Counted from the first letter of the stretch, positions 29,535 to 38,398 are shown. The stretch is 64,000 nt of DNA from Nitrospiraceae bacterium (GCA_020632595.1 JACKFF010000001.1:124001-188000); one strand, 5' to 3'. Notes: generated by a model not told the origin, from the sequence alone. Program-made: numbers and translations.

Positions 29535-30170
29535 ATGCTGGATTATACTGAATACCTGAAAATTTTTGTGGCGCTGTTAGCCGTCATCAATCCCTTGGGG
29601 GCGATCTCCATGTTCATCGCGCTCACTCCGGGAAAAGAGATAAAAGCCCGGCAAAACATTGCCAGAATCGCTTCATTCTCGGCCACTCTGATCCTCTTGG
29701 TAGCCTTGGTCGCAGGGGAAGGAGTCCTCGCAATTTTCGGGATCAGTGTAAGTTCGTTCAGAGTGGGTGGCGGGATCCTCATTTTACTCCTGGCGATTTC
29801 CATGCTTCAGGCACAACGGAGCCTCACGGTGCAGACCAAAGAAGAAGCTGAGGAGTCCGACAGGAAACAGGACATTGCCATCGTCCCGCTCTCAACGCCC
29901 TTACTGGCGGGACCCGGTTCGTTGAGCACAGTCGTGCTTCAGTCTCATAAAGGAATCGGCTGGATTCATGAAGCCCTCATTGCCCTTGCAATCGTTGCAG
30001 TCGGCCTATGCATTTGGGCGTCCTTACATTTGGCACCGTGGATCTCCCGGCGCTTAGGCCAGACCGGCATTAATATCTTTACACGTATCATGGGACTCAT
30101 CCTGGCAGCCATCGCCGTAGAATTCATTGCTAACGGATTGAAAGGCTTGTTTCCGGTTTTGGCGGGATGA
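29535..30170 (+). CDS. MarC family integral membrane protein
   Basis: 211 residues with six hydrophobic segments, the size of the MarC family. The hallmark first helix ends ALLAVINPLGAISMFIALTPG. A central loop rich in Lys/Glu is followed by PLSTPLLAGPGSLSTV, also conserved in the family. MarC proteins were once linked to multiple antibiotic resistance, but their function is unsettled. It is monocistronic and divergent from the usp gene. Confidence 0.92.
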   Translation: MLDYTEYLKIFVALLAVINPLGAISMFIALTPGKEIKARQNIARIASFSATLILLVALVAGEGVLAIFGISVSSFRVGGGILILLLAISMLQAQRSLTVQTKEEAEESDRKQDIAIVPLSTPLLAGPGSLSTVVLQSHKGIGWIHEALIALAIVAVGLCIWASLHLAPWISRRLGQTGINIFTRIMGLILAAIAVEFIANGLKGLFPVLAG

Positions 30171-30517
30171 GACAAAAAGAGTTTGGTGGGCCGACATGAA
30201 TTCGCATTAGGTCAATGCCGCCTTTTTGGGGTAGCTCTATCCCGCTCGACTCAACAGGAAATCACGTGTGAACCGCTCTTAATCCACTATCGAGTTTAAT
30301 GGCGTTTTGCCTTACCAGATTCTTTTGTGAATTACCAGAAACAGCCCATGATTCTGTAGGAGTTGCCCCATATGATTCATATGTGGGGTTAGCACGCTCT
30401 TCCGGGAAAGGAGGAAGGAACAAGGGAATGAGAGGTCGGATTCGTCCTAAGCTCCATGAGATTCCATGTACTCAATACAGATGTGAGGAATTCCGGAATC
30501 TGAAGACGATGATGTGA
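30171..30517. other. Intergenic stretch, nothing supported
   Basis: No frame here has both a start signal and protein-like composition. No clear terminator after the MarC gene. Confidence 0.4.
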
Positions 30518-30739
30518 TCAGTGAGAGGTCGAACCTGAAACCAAACCATTCTGACTGGGAAAAGGGGCAAAAACAGTATCTTGAAGAAGTCCCGAGAACG
30601 GGATGTGGACCATTCGCGCTCGGCCATACCATTCCCCTGAAGGAAGGATCTCTCCACGCACTGAGGGCGTGGGCAAACACCCTAACGTGGATACAAGAAA
30701 AATACCCAATATGATCAAAGCCCATCTTGGACCACACAT
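30518..30739 (-). CDS. Small predicted lipoprotein, possibly truncated
   Basis: 73 residues from ATG 30739, chosen because AAGGAG lies five bases upstream; a second ATG is at 30742. The N-terminus MCGPRWALIILGIFLVSTLG ends in a lipobox (STLGC). The mature part is short and ends abruptly in SQNGLVSGSTSH. Other frames stay open beyond the stop, which may mean a frameshifted 3' end. No family recognised. Confidence 0.45.
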   Translation of the reverse strand: MCGPRWALIILGIFLVSTLGCLPTPSVRGEILPSGEWYGRARMVHIPFSGLLQDTVFAPFPSQNGLVSGSTSH

Positions 30740-31448
30740 CATTTCTCCTTTATAAAAGAAGACATTCCAATTCTGTTTCACGAAACAGACTCGTATTCAG
30801 CCCGACAACATCCAAAATGAGGTAACACACGTAAAAGGAAACTGGTGAACGGGACTGGAACAATGCCCCCCGATGAACACCGGGCTCTGGTAATTCTGCG
30901 CATACAGCTTTGGCTCATGGATTTTCATCATCCATGGCAGCCGGAGATGGGTCTTGCTACCTCCCGTCCTTGCCGACCCATACCGCATCCTTTTCCCATT
31001 GATGGAGATTCACCTTTTCCGTTTGGACTGGGGGAATGAATCCTCTTGGCCTTTCCCTCCGGGTTCCTTTCGTGTTTTGGAAGCTATTCGTTTGCTCGAT
31101 CCCGTTTTTGCGGCTGAATAGTCTCCCTGTCCCGTTGTGGAAGGTCATCCGTAGTCTGGATTTAGACACGTCTTTGATGTTGAGACCAAATAAAGCCTTC
31201 AAAGCCCATCCATTAGGAAGACTGACGAGACGAAGATGAAACCACAGAACATGTTCGTGCATATCATACAAACACCTTCTCTTGAGAAAAAATAAAGGCG
31301 CCATGATTGTGAGCCGGGGGCAATCTAATGACACGCACAGGGACAATTATTCCAGGAAACCGGCCGTCACTCAGAACGAACAAGGAAGATGTGCAAACGG
31401 GAATTCCTGCCATGCGACTGATGAACAGATCTCCCGGGCGATGATGAT
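30740..31448. other. Gene-poor stretch
   Basis: Open frames on both strands overlap one another and none has a recognisable motif. One minus-strand frame (30957-31346) is long but has no start signal; I treat it as unsupported. Confidence 0.4.
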
Positions 31449-31615
31449 TTATTCTTCGGCCAATATCTCCTGCTCAACAACGACCCAATCATCAAGTCCT
31501 GTCCATGATGTCCGTCTCGACAGTGCATGATTGCATCTGTCCGCCGGGTGATAGCCGCGCGCACATTCCAAATAAGAGATTGAGGGTTCATGAATTCGGT
31601 CCCACCAGGGATCAT
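31449..31615 (-). pseudogene. DUF2934 gene broken by a one-base deletion (cassette B partner)
   Basis: In one frame, RDGHHGQDL matches the conserved centre of DUF2934. In the next frame, LDDWVVVEQEILAEE matches its C-terminus. Restoring one C in CAGGAC-TTGATGATTGG (near 31488) gives the expected QDLDDW. The helix before it (AAITRRTDAIMH) still aligns with IAERAYELYQ of the intact copies. It lies downstream of the cassette B nucleotidyltransferase, in the same order as in cassettes A and C. Confidence 0.65.
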
Positions 31616-31740
31616 GCTCTCCTGAACTTCTCAAGAGACCTTTCTTATATGATGCCTTTTTTCTCACCGCGCCATTGAACCTACGGGCTAAGGGGGGATT
31701 CTGAGGTGTATCGGATGGGCAAATGAATGCATTTTACCCA

Positions 31741-32730
31741 TCATGTCACTTCTATCCGAGAAATGGCATCGGTGGGAGCCAATGACCTTTCTAAAATTTC
31801 AGAAGGAAATGCAGGTTTTTTCCCGAGAGTTTTGAGTGTATGGGCAATGCGTTCGGGTTGTCCCCAATCACTCCATAGCACTTCTTCGAATTCCATCACT
31901 CCCAGATGCTCAGGAATCCGTTGAAGCAATTCCCGAGAAAAGTCCAGGACAGGCATGTCTCGATAGATCTCTTGCAGCGTCTTATTTTCGTGCGCAGTTC
32001 CAATCGCCGCACCTAATTCTTCAAACCGTTCCATCATAACCGGCAGGTTTTGCCAACCAAGCTTCCAGAGAGTGGTCACGTTGGCCACCATCACCAAGGT
32101 ATTCCAAAGAGCGCCACTTGCCATGACCTGTTTTCCTTCACGGAGGTCCGGTTTTTCAAGAAAGGAACCGACGAGGCGAATACATGACCCATTGGTCCAG
32201 CCCAGGACATCGCTCAGGTTGATCCACCCATAATCCAATTCGGGATGGGAAGGAGAAACGCCAAACAGGATCAAACGATCCTGAAGAAAGTGACTTGCGC
32301 GAATCCCTCGCCTCACCGTCTCGAGAAAACGAGCTTCCGGAAAGACAAAATGATCGGATGGGAAAATGACGACTGTGGCATCCGCATCCCAGGCTCGAAC
32401 AAAGGTCAGCGGAAGAAACACTCCTGCGGCTGTTCCACAATTCTGGGGCTGAACAATCACCTGCCCGGACGTGTCTCCATCAATGGCTTCATTCAAAAAC
32501 TCCCGATGGTTCCGACCGATCACCGTGACCTTATGTTCAGGTCTGACCAAGCGGTCTGCCCGATCCAGCGTATGTTGAAGCATGGATCGTTTTCCGACAA
32601 AGGTGCAATACTGCTTGGGTTTATGCCCACCCAACCACTGTTCGATAAACGGGCGGGTCCTTTCCCCTTCCCCACCAGCTAGGATGATCGACCACAACGG
32701 ATGAGCCTCGGCTCTCAGCATGTTCTTCAT
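31741..32730 (-). CDS. Sugar-phosphate nucleotidyltransferase, mannose-1-phosphate guanylyltransferase-like (cassette B)
   Basis: 329 residues; AGGGAGGGAG directly precedes the ATG. It is closely similar to the proteins at 13254-14240 and 34357-35334. The signature IILAGGEGERTRPF, HKPKQYCTFVG, FPSDHFVFPE and SFLEKPD are all conserved, so the active site should be intact. The broken DUF2934 frame lies ~125 bases downstream instead of overlapping. A copy of the three-half-site element lies about 90 bases upstream of the start. The substrate sugar is unknown; there are no adjacent polysaccharide genes. Confidence 0.88.
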   Translation of the reverse strand: MKNMLRAEAHPLWSIILAGGEGERTRPFIEQWLGGHKPKQYCTFVGKRSMLQHTLDRADRLVRPEHKVTVIGRNHREFLNEAIDGDTSGQVIVQPQNCGTAAGVFLPLTFVRAWDADATVVIFPSDHFVFPEARFLETVRRGIRASHFLQDRLILFGVSPSHPELDYGWINLSDVLGWTNGSCIRLVGSFLEKPDLREGKQVMASGALWNTLVMVANVTTLWKLGWQNLPVMMERFEELGAAIGTAHENKTLQEIYRDMPVLDFSRELLQRIPEHLGVMEFEEVLWSDWGQPERIAHTLKTLGKKPAFPSEILERSLAPTDAISRIEVT

Positions 32731-33085
32731 CTCCCTCCCTGGGTCATGAATGCCAAAGTACCTTAAGCGTCTTCCCCATTATGGAATATTCTTTGTAAAA
32801 CATTTCACACAAGGAAGGAACTGGGAATTTCCCTAGTCAAACAGGAAAATGACCCTAGGATACAGCAGTGAACCCCCATAAACGGTATCGGGGATGCCAG
32901 GCTAACGTCTTCACCACCGCAGGGATTAACGGAAATGGGTCCGAAGCCGAGCATGCCCTCGTTGAGTGAAAAGAATGAAAGGTTTTAACTCGAACGGCTA
33001 TTTTTCCAAAATCGCCACCACTTATTCACGGGCCACCTCCTCTGCGGAATCCGGATGACGCCCGTTGGCAAGCGATTTGAGCCCC
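32731..33085. other. Leader region of cassette B
   Basis: Non-coding as far as can be seen. It contains the regulatory element at 32821-32859; the remainder, up to the SpoIIAA-like gene end, holds nothing recognised. Confidence 0.5.
32821..32859 (-). promoter_or_regulatory. Three-half-site CTAGG element, copy 1 (upstream of cassette B)
   Basis: On the plus strand CTGGGA, 4 bases, CCCTAG, 17 bases, CCTAGG. In the sense of the downstream minus-strand gene this is a distal CCTAGG followed by a proximal inverted pair. It has the same spacing as three other copies in this window. The proximal edge is 91 bases from the start codon. Confidence 0.7.
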
Positions 33086-33442
33086 TCACCCCTTTACCCA
33101 ATGCCAGGCCTCTTCCGTCTGGTCTGGTGTAAAATATTTACATTGTGCCCTTGGCCAGGGAACAGTAACGTGCAGTCCGCCCTCCAACCATCGTCGGCTT
33201 CCCACTACCGCAATTCGTTGATAATCTTGAGCGTTCCGAAGATGTTTAGTTATTTCCTCCCATACAGCTTGTCCATTTTCGCCTTCAACGGTTGCCATAT
33301 CGCATAAGAAATTAATCGGCCCAACTTCCTCCATCAGATGCGCCAGGTACGCATTCAAGAGATCATACTCTTCGACTGATAATTTACCTTCAACCCGTAT
33401 TCCCACACTTCCGTCTTCACTTTCATCTAAAATTCGATACAT
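33086..33442 (-). CDS. SpoIIAA-like (STAS-fold) single-domain protein
   Basis: About 118 residues from ATG 33442 (MYRILDES), preceded by GGTGAAAGG; a longer open frame upstream lacks a site. The domain begins SVGIRVEGKLSVEEYDLL, contains RIAVVGSRRWLEG, and ends with ACKYF-like CKYFTPDQTEEAWHWV. It is a single-domain relative of the protein at 17624-18394. Function unknown; members of this family are often scattered with stress genes. Confidence 0.8.
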   Translation of the reverse strand: MYRILDESEDGSVGIRVEGKLSVEEYDLLNAYLAHLMEEVGPINFLCDMATVEGENGQAVWEEITKHLRNAQDYQRIAVVGSRRWLEGGLHVTVPWPRAQCKYFTPDQTEEAWHWVKG

Positions 33443-33813
33443 ATTGTACCTTTCACCCCCGAAACACGAATTCGTAACCGGCCCGCACGGGATACTTTCC
33501 ACCGAGAAATCCAATGGCTTGATATTTTTTTCCTCTTAGGTCCAGCACCTCCTTTGGCCTAGAAGCATTTCATCTGCCCTTCCGGGATAGACCCGCTATT
33601 CTTTCTCTAGCGAGGGTTATGCCAGGAGAGGGCCGCGGACCAATTCTTTCTGTTCGCAACGGGTTCTGAGGGAACGGACCAGGCTGGGAAAGGTTTACTT
33701 GGCCAAAAAGCTACAGGGATGAATGGGGTACTGTTGAAGATTGCAACAACAAGGGAGGAAAATCGGGAATTAGACCCATTGGTCATTCCCAGGATTTATT
33801 AGGAGGAACCCAA
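33443..33813. other. Intergenic stretch
   Basis: No gene or repeat recognised. An AGGAGG site at 33801-33806 precedes the small frame described next. Confidence 0.4.
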
Positions 33814-33954
33814 ATGGAATTTAGTCATTCAAAGCTGAATTCCCTCAAGATCGGCGGGGGATACCCGGACAGAGTCGGCACAATTGATATTGTGTATCGA
33901 CAACCGAGTCCCATCGTGGACAGTCCTAACCCTACTAACCCTTGCCTTCGCTAA
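33814..33954 (+). CDS. Possible small protein (46 residues)
   Basis: An ATG seven bases after a perfect AGGAGG opens 46 codons (MEFSHSKLNSLKIGGGYPDR and on, ending NPCLR). It has no membrane segment or motif. The strong site is the main evidence; it could be the start of a gene that has lost its 3' part. It is oriented against all its neighbours. Confidence 0.3.
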   Translation: MEFSHSKLNSLKIGGGYPDRVGTIDIVYRQPSPIVDSPNPTNPCLR

Positions 33955-34033
33955 TCCTTCAAGTCTTAATAGAACGGAGCTCTGTCGACCTTCGCGCAAT
34001 AACGGCGCAAGGCTGGCTGTCCCGAATTTCGCT

Positions 34034-34360
34034 CTATGGTTCAATATTTTCCCATGATTCTTCAGCCATGACCTCTTGCTCCGCACGGAACCAATCATCG
34101 AGATCCTGACCGTGGTGGCCTCCCCGCCGCTGGTAGAGCTCATAGGCCCGTTCAGCAATGCGCGGCTGAATATCCTCATTCGCGAATGGAGTCTCGCCCT
34201 CATGTTCCTCCTCCGGCGGAAGAGGTTTTCGAGTCTTGGCCCTGGAAGATGTCTTAGCGCGTAACGGCTTACCCGAAACTCTCCTGCCTTGACGAGTTGC
34301 GCCGGACTGTCCTTCCGGTTCCTTGCGATCACTTGTTGTGAATACGCGTTTCGGACTCAT
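34034..34360 (-). CDS. DUF2934 protein (cassette C partner)
   Basis: 108 residues. A basic Lys/Arg-rich N-terminal half (about 65 residues) precedes the DUF2934 motif PRIAERAYELYQRRGGHHGQ and DDWFRAEQEVMAEE. Its ATG overlaps the nucleotidyltransferase stop by four bases (ATGA). The basic region suggests nucleic-acid or membrane contact, but that is inference. Function unknown. Confidence 0.86.
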   Translation of the reverse strand: MSPKRVFTTSDRKEPEGQSGATRQGRRVSGKPLRAKTSSRAKTRKPLPPEEEHEGETPFANEDIQPRIAERAYELYQRRGGHHGQDLDDWFRAEQEVMAEESWENIEP

Positions 34361-35334
34361 CGGGTCAGCTCGAGAGTAGAGAATGCATGCGGTGAGGAAC
34401 AGGACATGGTGGCAAGATCTGAGGGGAACGCAGGCTCCTTTCCAAGAACATTCAGCGTGTCACGAATGCGATCTGAGACTTCCCAATCACTCCAAAGCAC
34501 ATCTTCCAGCTCAATCATCCCCAGGCGTTCCGGAACGCGCTGAAGTAATTCGGAAGACACCTCTAATCTGGGCATTTTCTGATACAACTGACGAAGCATG
34601 CGACCCTCATGAGTGCTCCCGATGGCTTTTCCTAATCGCTCAAACCGCTCCATGATGACAGGAAGGTATTGCCAGCCAAGCTTCCAGATGGTGGAAACTT
34701 TTCCCACCATTACCGATGTGTTCCAGAGTGCGCCTTTGGCCATGGCATTGAGGGCCTGGATGTGGTCGAGTTGCTCAACAAAGGAATCGACTTGCCGAAC
34801 ACATGATCCTCCACTCCAACCCAACACCCCACCCACATTCATCCAGCCATAGTCCAATTCGAGATGAGTCGGACGAACCCCCAACAGCAGGAGGCGATCC
34901 TGAAAAATACGACTCCCGCGTATGGCACGCCGAACCATTTCCAAAAAACGGGTTTCCGGAAACACAAAATGATCAGAAGGGAAGATGACCACCGTGGCAC
35001 TTGGATCCCATGCCCGGATATAGGTGAGAGGGAGAAACATCTCAGGGGCGGTGCCGCAATAGTTCGGCTCAAGAATCACTTGTCCTGCCCGCTGACCTCC
35101 TAAGGCCTCTCCTGCGAACCTTTGATGGCTTTGGGCCACCACCGTGATTTTTTGATGCGGAGCCCCAAGGCGATCCGCCCGGTCTAAAGTGTGTTGCAAC
35201 ATCGACCGGTTTCCCACAAATGTACAATACTGTTTGGGCTTGGGATAGCCTAACCATCGTTCAATAAACGAACGTGTTCGTTCCCCCTCCCCACCGGCGA
35301 GAATCATAGACCATAAGGCATGGGATTGAGACAT
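34357..35334 (-). CDS. Sugar-phosphate nucleotidyltransferase, mannose-1-phosphate guanylyltransferase-like (cassette C)
   Basis: About 325 residues. I start at ATG 35334 (MSQSHALWSM), 10 bases after AAGGAG; a GTG 24 bases upstream would put that site inside the gene. It is the third paralogue, with ILAGGEGERTRSF, YPKPKQYCTFVG and FPSDHFVFPE. The third motif region (VDSFVEQLDHIQAL) has lost the EKP seen in the other two copies (VEQ instead of LEK). That Lys usually contacts substrate, so cassette C may have changed activity. It is translationally coupled to the DUF2934 gene. Confidence 0.86.
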   Translation of the reverse strand: MSQSHALWSMILAGGEGERTRSFIERWLGYPKPKQYCTFVGNRSMLQHTLDRADRLGAPHQKITVVAQSHQRFAGEALGGQRAGQVILEPNYCGTAPEMFLPLTYIRAWDPSATVVIFPSDHFVFPETRFLEMVRRAIRGSRIFQDRLLLLGVRPTHLELDYGWMNVGGVLGWSGGSCVRQVDSFVEQLDHIQALNAMAKGALWNTSVMVGKVSTIWKLGWQYLPVIMERFERLGKAIGSTHEGRMLRQLYQKMPRLEVSSELLQRVPERLGMIELEDVLWSDWEVSDRIRDTLNVLGKEPAFPSDLATMSCSSPHAFSTLELTR

Positions 35335-35646
35335 AGGGCGGAGCTCCTTCCTTGGCACGAAAAAATTGTATGAAAGCTATGAATAAATCTACGCGGACCT
35401 TTATAACGTGGGAAAAAGAGGGAGGGATACAGGGTATTTTCCAAAAAAAGCAAGAAATTTTTCCTAGGGCACTTATGGATGTCCGAAACCACATACCGAT
35501 CCTATTCCTCTTGCCTGGACATCCCCGCTTTCATGAGCGGAGACCCAACTTCTGGAGAGATAAAAAAAGCTTCTGGATTAAAAACGTCAAAATTCCAGCT
35601 TGGATATGAGGACCCGATTAAAATTGGCTAGCCGGGCAAACAGGCT
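35335..35646. other. Leader region of cassette C
   Basis: Non-coding. A CCTAGG at 35458-35463 is followed, 17 bases away toward the gene, by a poor match to the inverted pair of the three-half-site element. This may be a degenerate fifth copy. Confidence 0.4.
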
Positions 35647-35892
35647 TTAGGCAGTGAATTGCGGTCCTTCAGAATCTTCGGCCAAAATCTCCCTTGCGGC
35701 TTTCAACCAACTGGCTAAAGTCGGACCACGAGGCTCACCTGCCCACCGGGAAATCTCATGGGCGCGATTGTCAATTTTGCTCTCTAGTGAATCAGAAGAA
35801 CCATCAAGCCTCATCCCCTGGTTTTCATTGTCAGGAATTGGCAGACTTTGCACTTCTCCCTGCTTGTTGGCCACGAATGAGACATCTTTCAT
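35647..35892 (-). CDS. DUF2934 protein, divergent
   Basis: 81 residues with GGAGG nine bases before the ATG. The C-terminal half is recognisably DUF2934 (SKIDNRAHEISRWAGEPRG, then ASWLKAAREILAED), though it lacks the GHHGQDLDDW centre. It stands upstream of cassette C without its own nucleotidyltransferase. Function unknown. Confidence 0.7.
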   Translation of the reverse strand: MKDVSFVANKQGEVQSLPIPDNENQGMRLDGSSDSLESKIDNRAHEISRWAGEPRGPTLASWLKAAREILAEDSEGPQFTA

Positions 35893-36169
35893 TGGATCAA
35901 CCTCCGCCTTGCATTCCCTGGCTACCAGTTCAGCACGACATCATTTCAAGACAGATGAGCAGAACATGGACATGCCCTTTACTGCAATTATCAAACCTGA
36001 TTGAACGCTCATCGGCGAAGCCATATCAAATCGTGCAAAACCGCCTGTGAACAGTAGCGACCAACACCGCGGCACCTTCTCTTTGGCACATTCAGCGTCG
36101 TGAAGCACGAGGAGCATCACAGGCCTTCACCCTCCATGAACCTGGAGATGACATTCATCTCCCTCAATT

Positions 36170-36415
36170 TCAGGCTTCCATCTGATCATGAATAACCTCA
36201 CCACATTCCAGACAAACCAGGTACCCGGTTTTCTCGCCTTTTATGTTGACCTGTTCGTCTACCAGGCGTTGATGGGCACAGACTTCTCTCACACCGGTTT
36301 TAAGGGTTCCATTCACACGACCGGCCTTATGTTCATTCATGGGTCCCCCTTTCTGAAAAATGCCCAAGACCTCATTTAACAATCCATCAGCTCTAACCGA
36401 AATCCCGTCTTCCAT
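36170..36415 (-). CDS. Small zinc-ribbon-like protein
   Basis: 81 residues if started at ATG 36415, which overlaps the stop of the CBS-receiver gene (TGATG). An alternative ATG at 36340 has AAGGGGGA six bases upstream and gives 56 residues. The conserved part has CAH near the middle and CLECGEVI at the end, a possible C-x-H...CxxC zinc site. Coupling to the CBS-receiver gene suggests a shared role. It is more distantly related to the CxxC...CxNCG proteins at 47095, 55120 and 57095. Confidence 0.65.
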   Translation of the reverse strand: MEDGISVRADGLLNEVLGIFQKGGPMNEHKAGRVNGTLKTGVREVCAHQRLVDEQVNIKGEKTGYLVCLECGEVIHDQMEA

Positions 36416-37458
36416 CAGGCCACATGGAAACGAGAGGAGGTTTCTGACTTGAACTCATCGTTTTGAAAGATCTTACGGCAGGCTTGTTGAACAGAAGCGA
36501 GGTGGAACGGTTTAAGGAAAAATCCTTGAGCACCTTCCTGCAACATCCGCCGGAGCAATGGTTCCTCTGAGGCGCCCGACATCATGACCACCGGCATCTG
36601 ATGTCCCAACCAGCGTAATTCATCCAACATGGTCCGCCCATCCATAATGGGCATGTGCATATCCAGTAAAATTCCATCCACGCAACGGCCGTCCAACAGA
36701 TCCAGGCCCTCCCGCCCATTTCTCGCAACAAGCACCTCATATCCCCATTCCTGAAGGGCTTGATCCAACAACCCGGCAACGGAAGGATCATCATCGACCA
36801 CCAACAAACAGGGACGGACTTCCTGAGCCCTGGCCTCGGTCCCGGCACGCGACACACCCGGCGATGTGGTTTGGAGCGCTTGAAGAATTTCCAGACAGGA
36901 AGGGCAATAGGTTTGTGCAGGCTCGATATCGGAGAATGTGAGTTGATGCCTTGCCAAATAGGCATCCAACATTCGCCAGGCATCTGTTCCGACCAGCCCC
37001 TCCGAGGGATCATGAACCCGTTCACACCAGGCACAGGAAAACACGAATTGGGAGGCAGGCGAAGATAAGGGGAGGCTATGCCGTAAGACATCTGCCCGGG
37101 AAATGACCCCGACAAGCTGCCGATCACGAACCACAGGCATCCGCAGAACCTGGCTGTGAACCATTTCCTTCATCACGACATCAAGCGGATCCTGCTCAAA
37201 CACATATACCGGTGTGGTCATGGTGTCTTCGACCCGCAGTTCATCCAGGGAATTCACGCGTGAACAGGCTTGCAACAGACGGAGTTCGGTCACGACCCCC
37301 AGAATTTCTCCGGTAGGATCGACCACCGGCCATCCGCTGTATTGACCCGAGAGAAATTGCAAAGCCAGACCCTTCTCAAACCGACCGGGTCGAAGAGGAA
37401 CGGCTGCGGTGTTCATCAGATCTTCCGCCAACGGGAAAGATGAAAAAAGGTGGTTCAT
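36415..37458 (-). CDS. CBS pair - four-Cys motif - receiver domain fusion
   Basis: 347 residues. Two CBS domains (~10-125; GWPVVDPTGEILGVVTE and RMPVVRDRQLVGVISRADVL) are followed by a four-cysteine segment (~140-195). That segment has CAWCERVHDP and, ~45 residues later, TYCPSCLEI, like the Cys motif found at the end of some PAS/kinase proteins. The C-terminal ~125 residues form a receiver: VVDDDPS, phospho-acceptor GILLDMHMPIMDG, and FFLKPF. There is no DNA-binding domain. It probably integrates nucleotide level, metal or redox state and phosphorylation. It ends the signalling block and carries its own copy of the three-half-site element upstream. Confidence 0.88.
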   Translation of the reverse strand: MNHLFSSFPLAEDLMNTAAVPLRPGRFEKGLALQFLSGQYSGWPVVDPTGEILGVVTELRLLQACSRVNSLDELRVEDTMTTPVYVFEQDPLDVVMKEMVHSQVLRMPVVRDRQLVGVISRADVLRHSLPLSSPASQFVFSCAWCERVHDPSEGLVGTDAWRMLDAYLARHQLTFSDIEPAQTYCPSCLEILQALQTTSPGVSRAGTEARAQEVRPCLLVVDDDPSVAGLLDQALQEWGYEVLVARNGREGLDLLDGRCVDGILLDMHMPIMDGRTMLDELRWLGHQMPVVMMSGASEEPLLRRMLQEGAQGFFLKPFHLASVQQACRKIFQNDEFKSETSSRFHVA

Positions 37459-37567
37459 CCGAGGGCCTCGCTTTCACATCGGTTTCAACCATGAAACCGT
37501 CAGAGTCAAAGGGGATTTTGCTGCTAGGGTGCGGGTGTAAAATACCGATCGACGTAAAAAAAAAGAA

Positions 37568-37606
37568 CTAGGGAAACCCCTAGTCCTTTCGGGAAATAAT
37601 CCTAGG
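37568..37606 (-). promoter_or_regulatory. Three-half-site CTAGG element, copy 2 (upstream of CBS-receiver gene)
   Basis: Plus strand: CTAGGG, 4 bases, CCCTAG, 17 bases, CCTAGG. The inner pair is part of an ACTAGGG/CCCTAGT-type palindrome. The proximal edge is 110 bases from the start codon at 37458. This is the best-matching copy. Confidence 0.75.
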
Positions 37607-37633
37607 ATGCAGGAGGGAGATAATCGGAATCGC

Positions 37634-38326
37634 CTACTTCTCAACCAGGCCGGAAGCCACCGCAAACTGGGTCAACTCTGGAATCGTATGCATCCCTAAG
37701 GTTTCCATGACCCTGGTTTTATGAAACTCTACCGTTTTAGTGGAAATATTGAGAAGGGTGGCTATGGCTTTGGTGGAACGGCCTTCGGCGATCAACTGCA
37801 AGACTTCCCGTTGACGAGAAGTGAGTAGCTTAAACAACGATTTTTCCCCTCCCAGGAAGACATTAAGCGAGACCTCCCCCCGCAGGGCAAAAGGCGTGAC
37901 ATACCGGCGGCCCGCCAACACCGTCTTGACCGCCAATTGCAGTTCGGAACCGGCAGACCGTTTCAAGAGATATCCAGAAGCTCCGGCCTCAAATGCCGCG
38001 GTAATATAGGCGGAATCCGCATGCATTGTCAGGAAAATGATTTTACAACGGGGAACAAGCTTTTGGAGATGCCGTGCCGATTCCAGCCCGTTTAAACTCG
38101 GCATCGAAATGTCCATGATCACCACATCCGGGTTCAGATGTGAAGCGACTTCCAGCAGCGATCGTCCATCCTCCACTTTCCCCACGACCTCGCCAAAATC
38201 CTCAACAAGCTTGGCCACCCCCTCCAGCACCATGGGATGATCGTCCGCCAGCACAATACGGGGAAGATTCGTCAAGGAGCCTTTGCCACATGAAAGATCA
38301 CGAAGATGAGGGACATGAACGGCCAT
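37634..38326 (-). CDS. NarL/LuxR-type response regulator 1
   Basis: 230 residues. The receiver (~20-140) has IVLADDHPMV, phospho-acceptor VVIMDISMPSLNG and the conserved Lys in YLLKRSAGSE. The C-terminal LuxR helix-turn-helix reads LTSRQREVLQLIAEGRSTKA and then TVEFHKTRVMETLG. It should bind DNA when phosphorylated, probably by the nearby histidine kinase. A three-half-site element 72 bases upstream suggests autoregulation or shared control. It is a close paralogue of regulator 2. Confidence 0.95.
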   Translation of the reverse strand: MAVHVPHLRDLSCGKGSLTNLPRIVLADDHPMVLEGVAKLVEDFGEVVGKVEDGRSLLEVASHLNPDVVIMDISMPSLNGLESARHLQKLVPRCKIIFLTMHADSAYITAAFEAGASGYLLKRSAGSELQLAVKTVLAGRRYVTPFALRGEVSLNVFLGGEKSLFKLLTSRQREVLQLIAEGRSTKAIATLLNISTKTVEFHKTRVMETLGMHTIPELTQFAVASGLVEK

Positions 38327-38398
38327 CTAGACGTTTTCCAGACTATAGGTCACACCCTTCAGCCTCCCGTATTGTATACAAGGAAACCCCACGCACCA

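Noticed and set aside
33829..34332. 167-codon minus-strand frame
   Set aside because: It overlaps the DUF2934 gene in another frame, is extremely Arg-rich and has no motif; it is a shadow.
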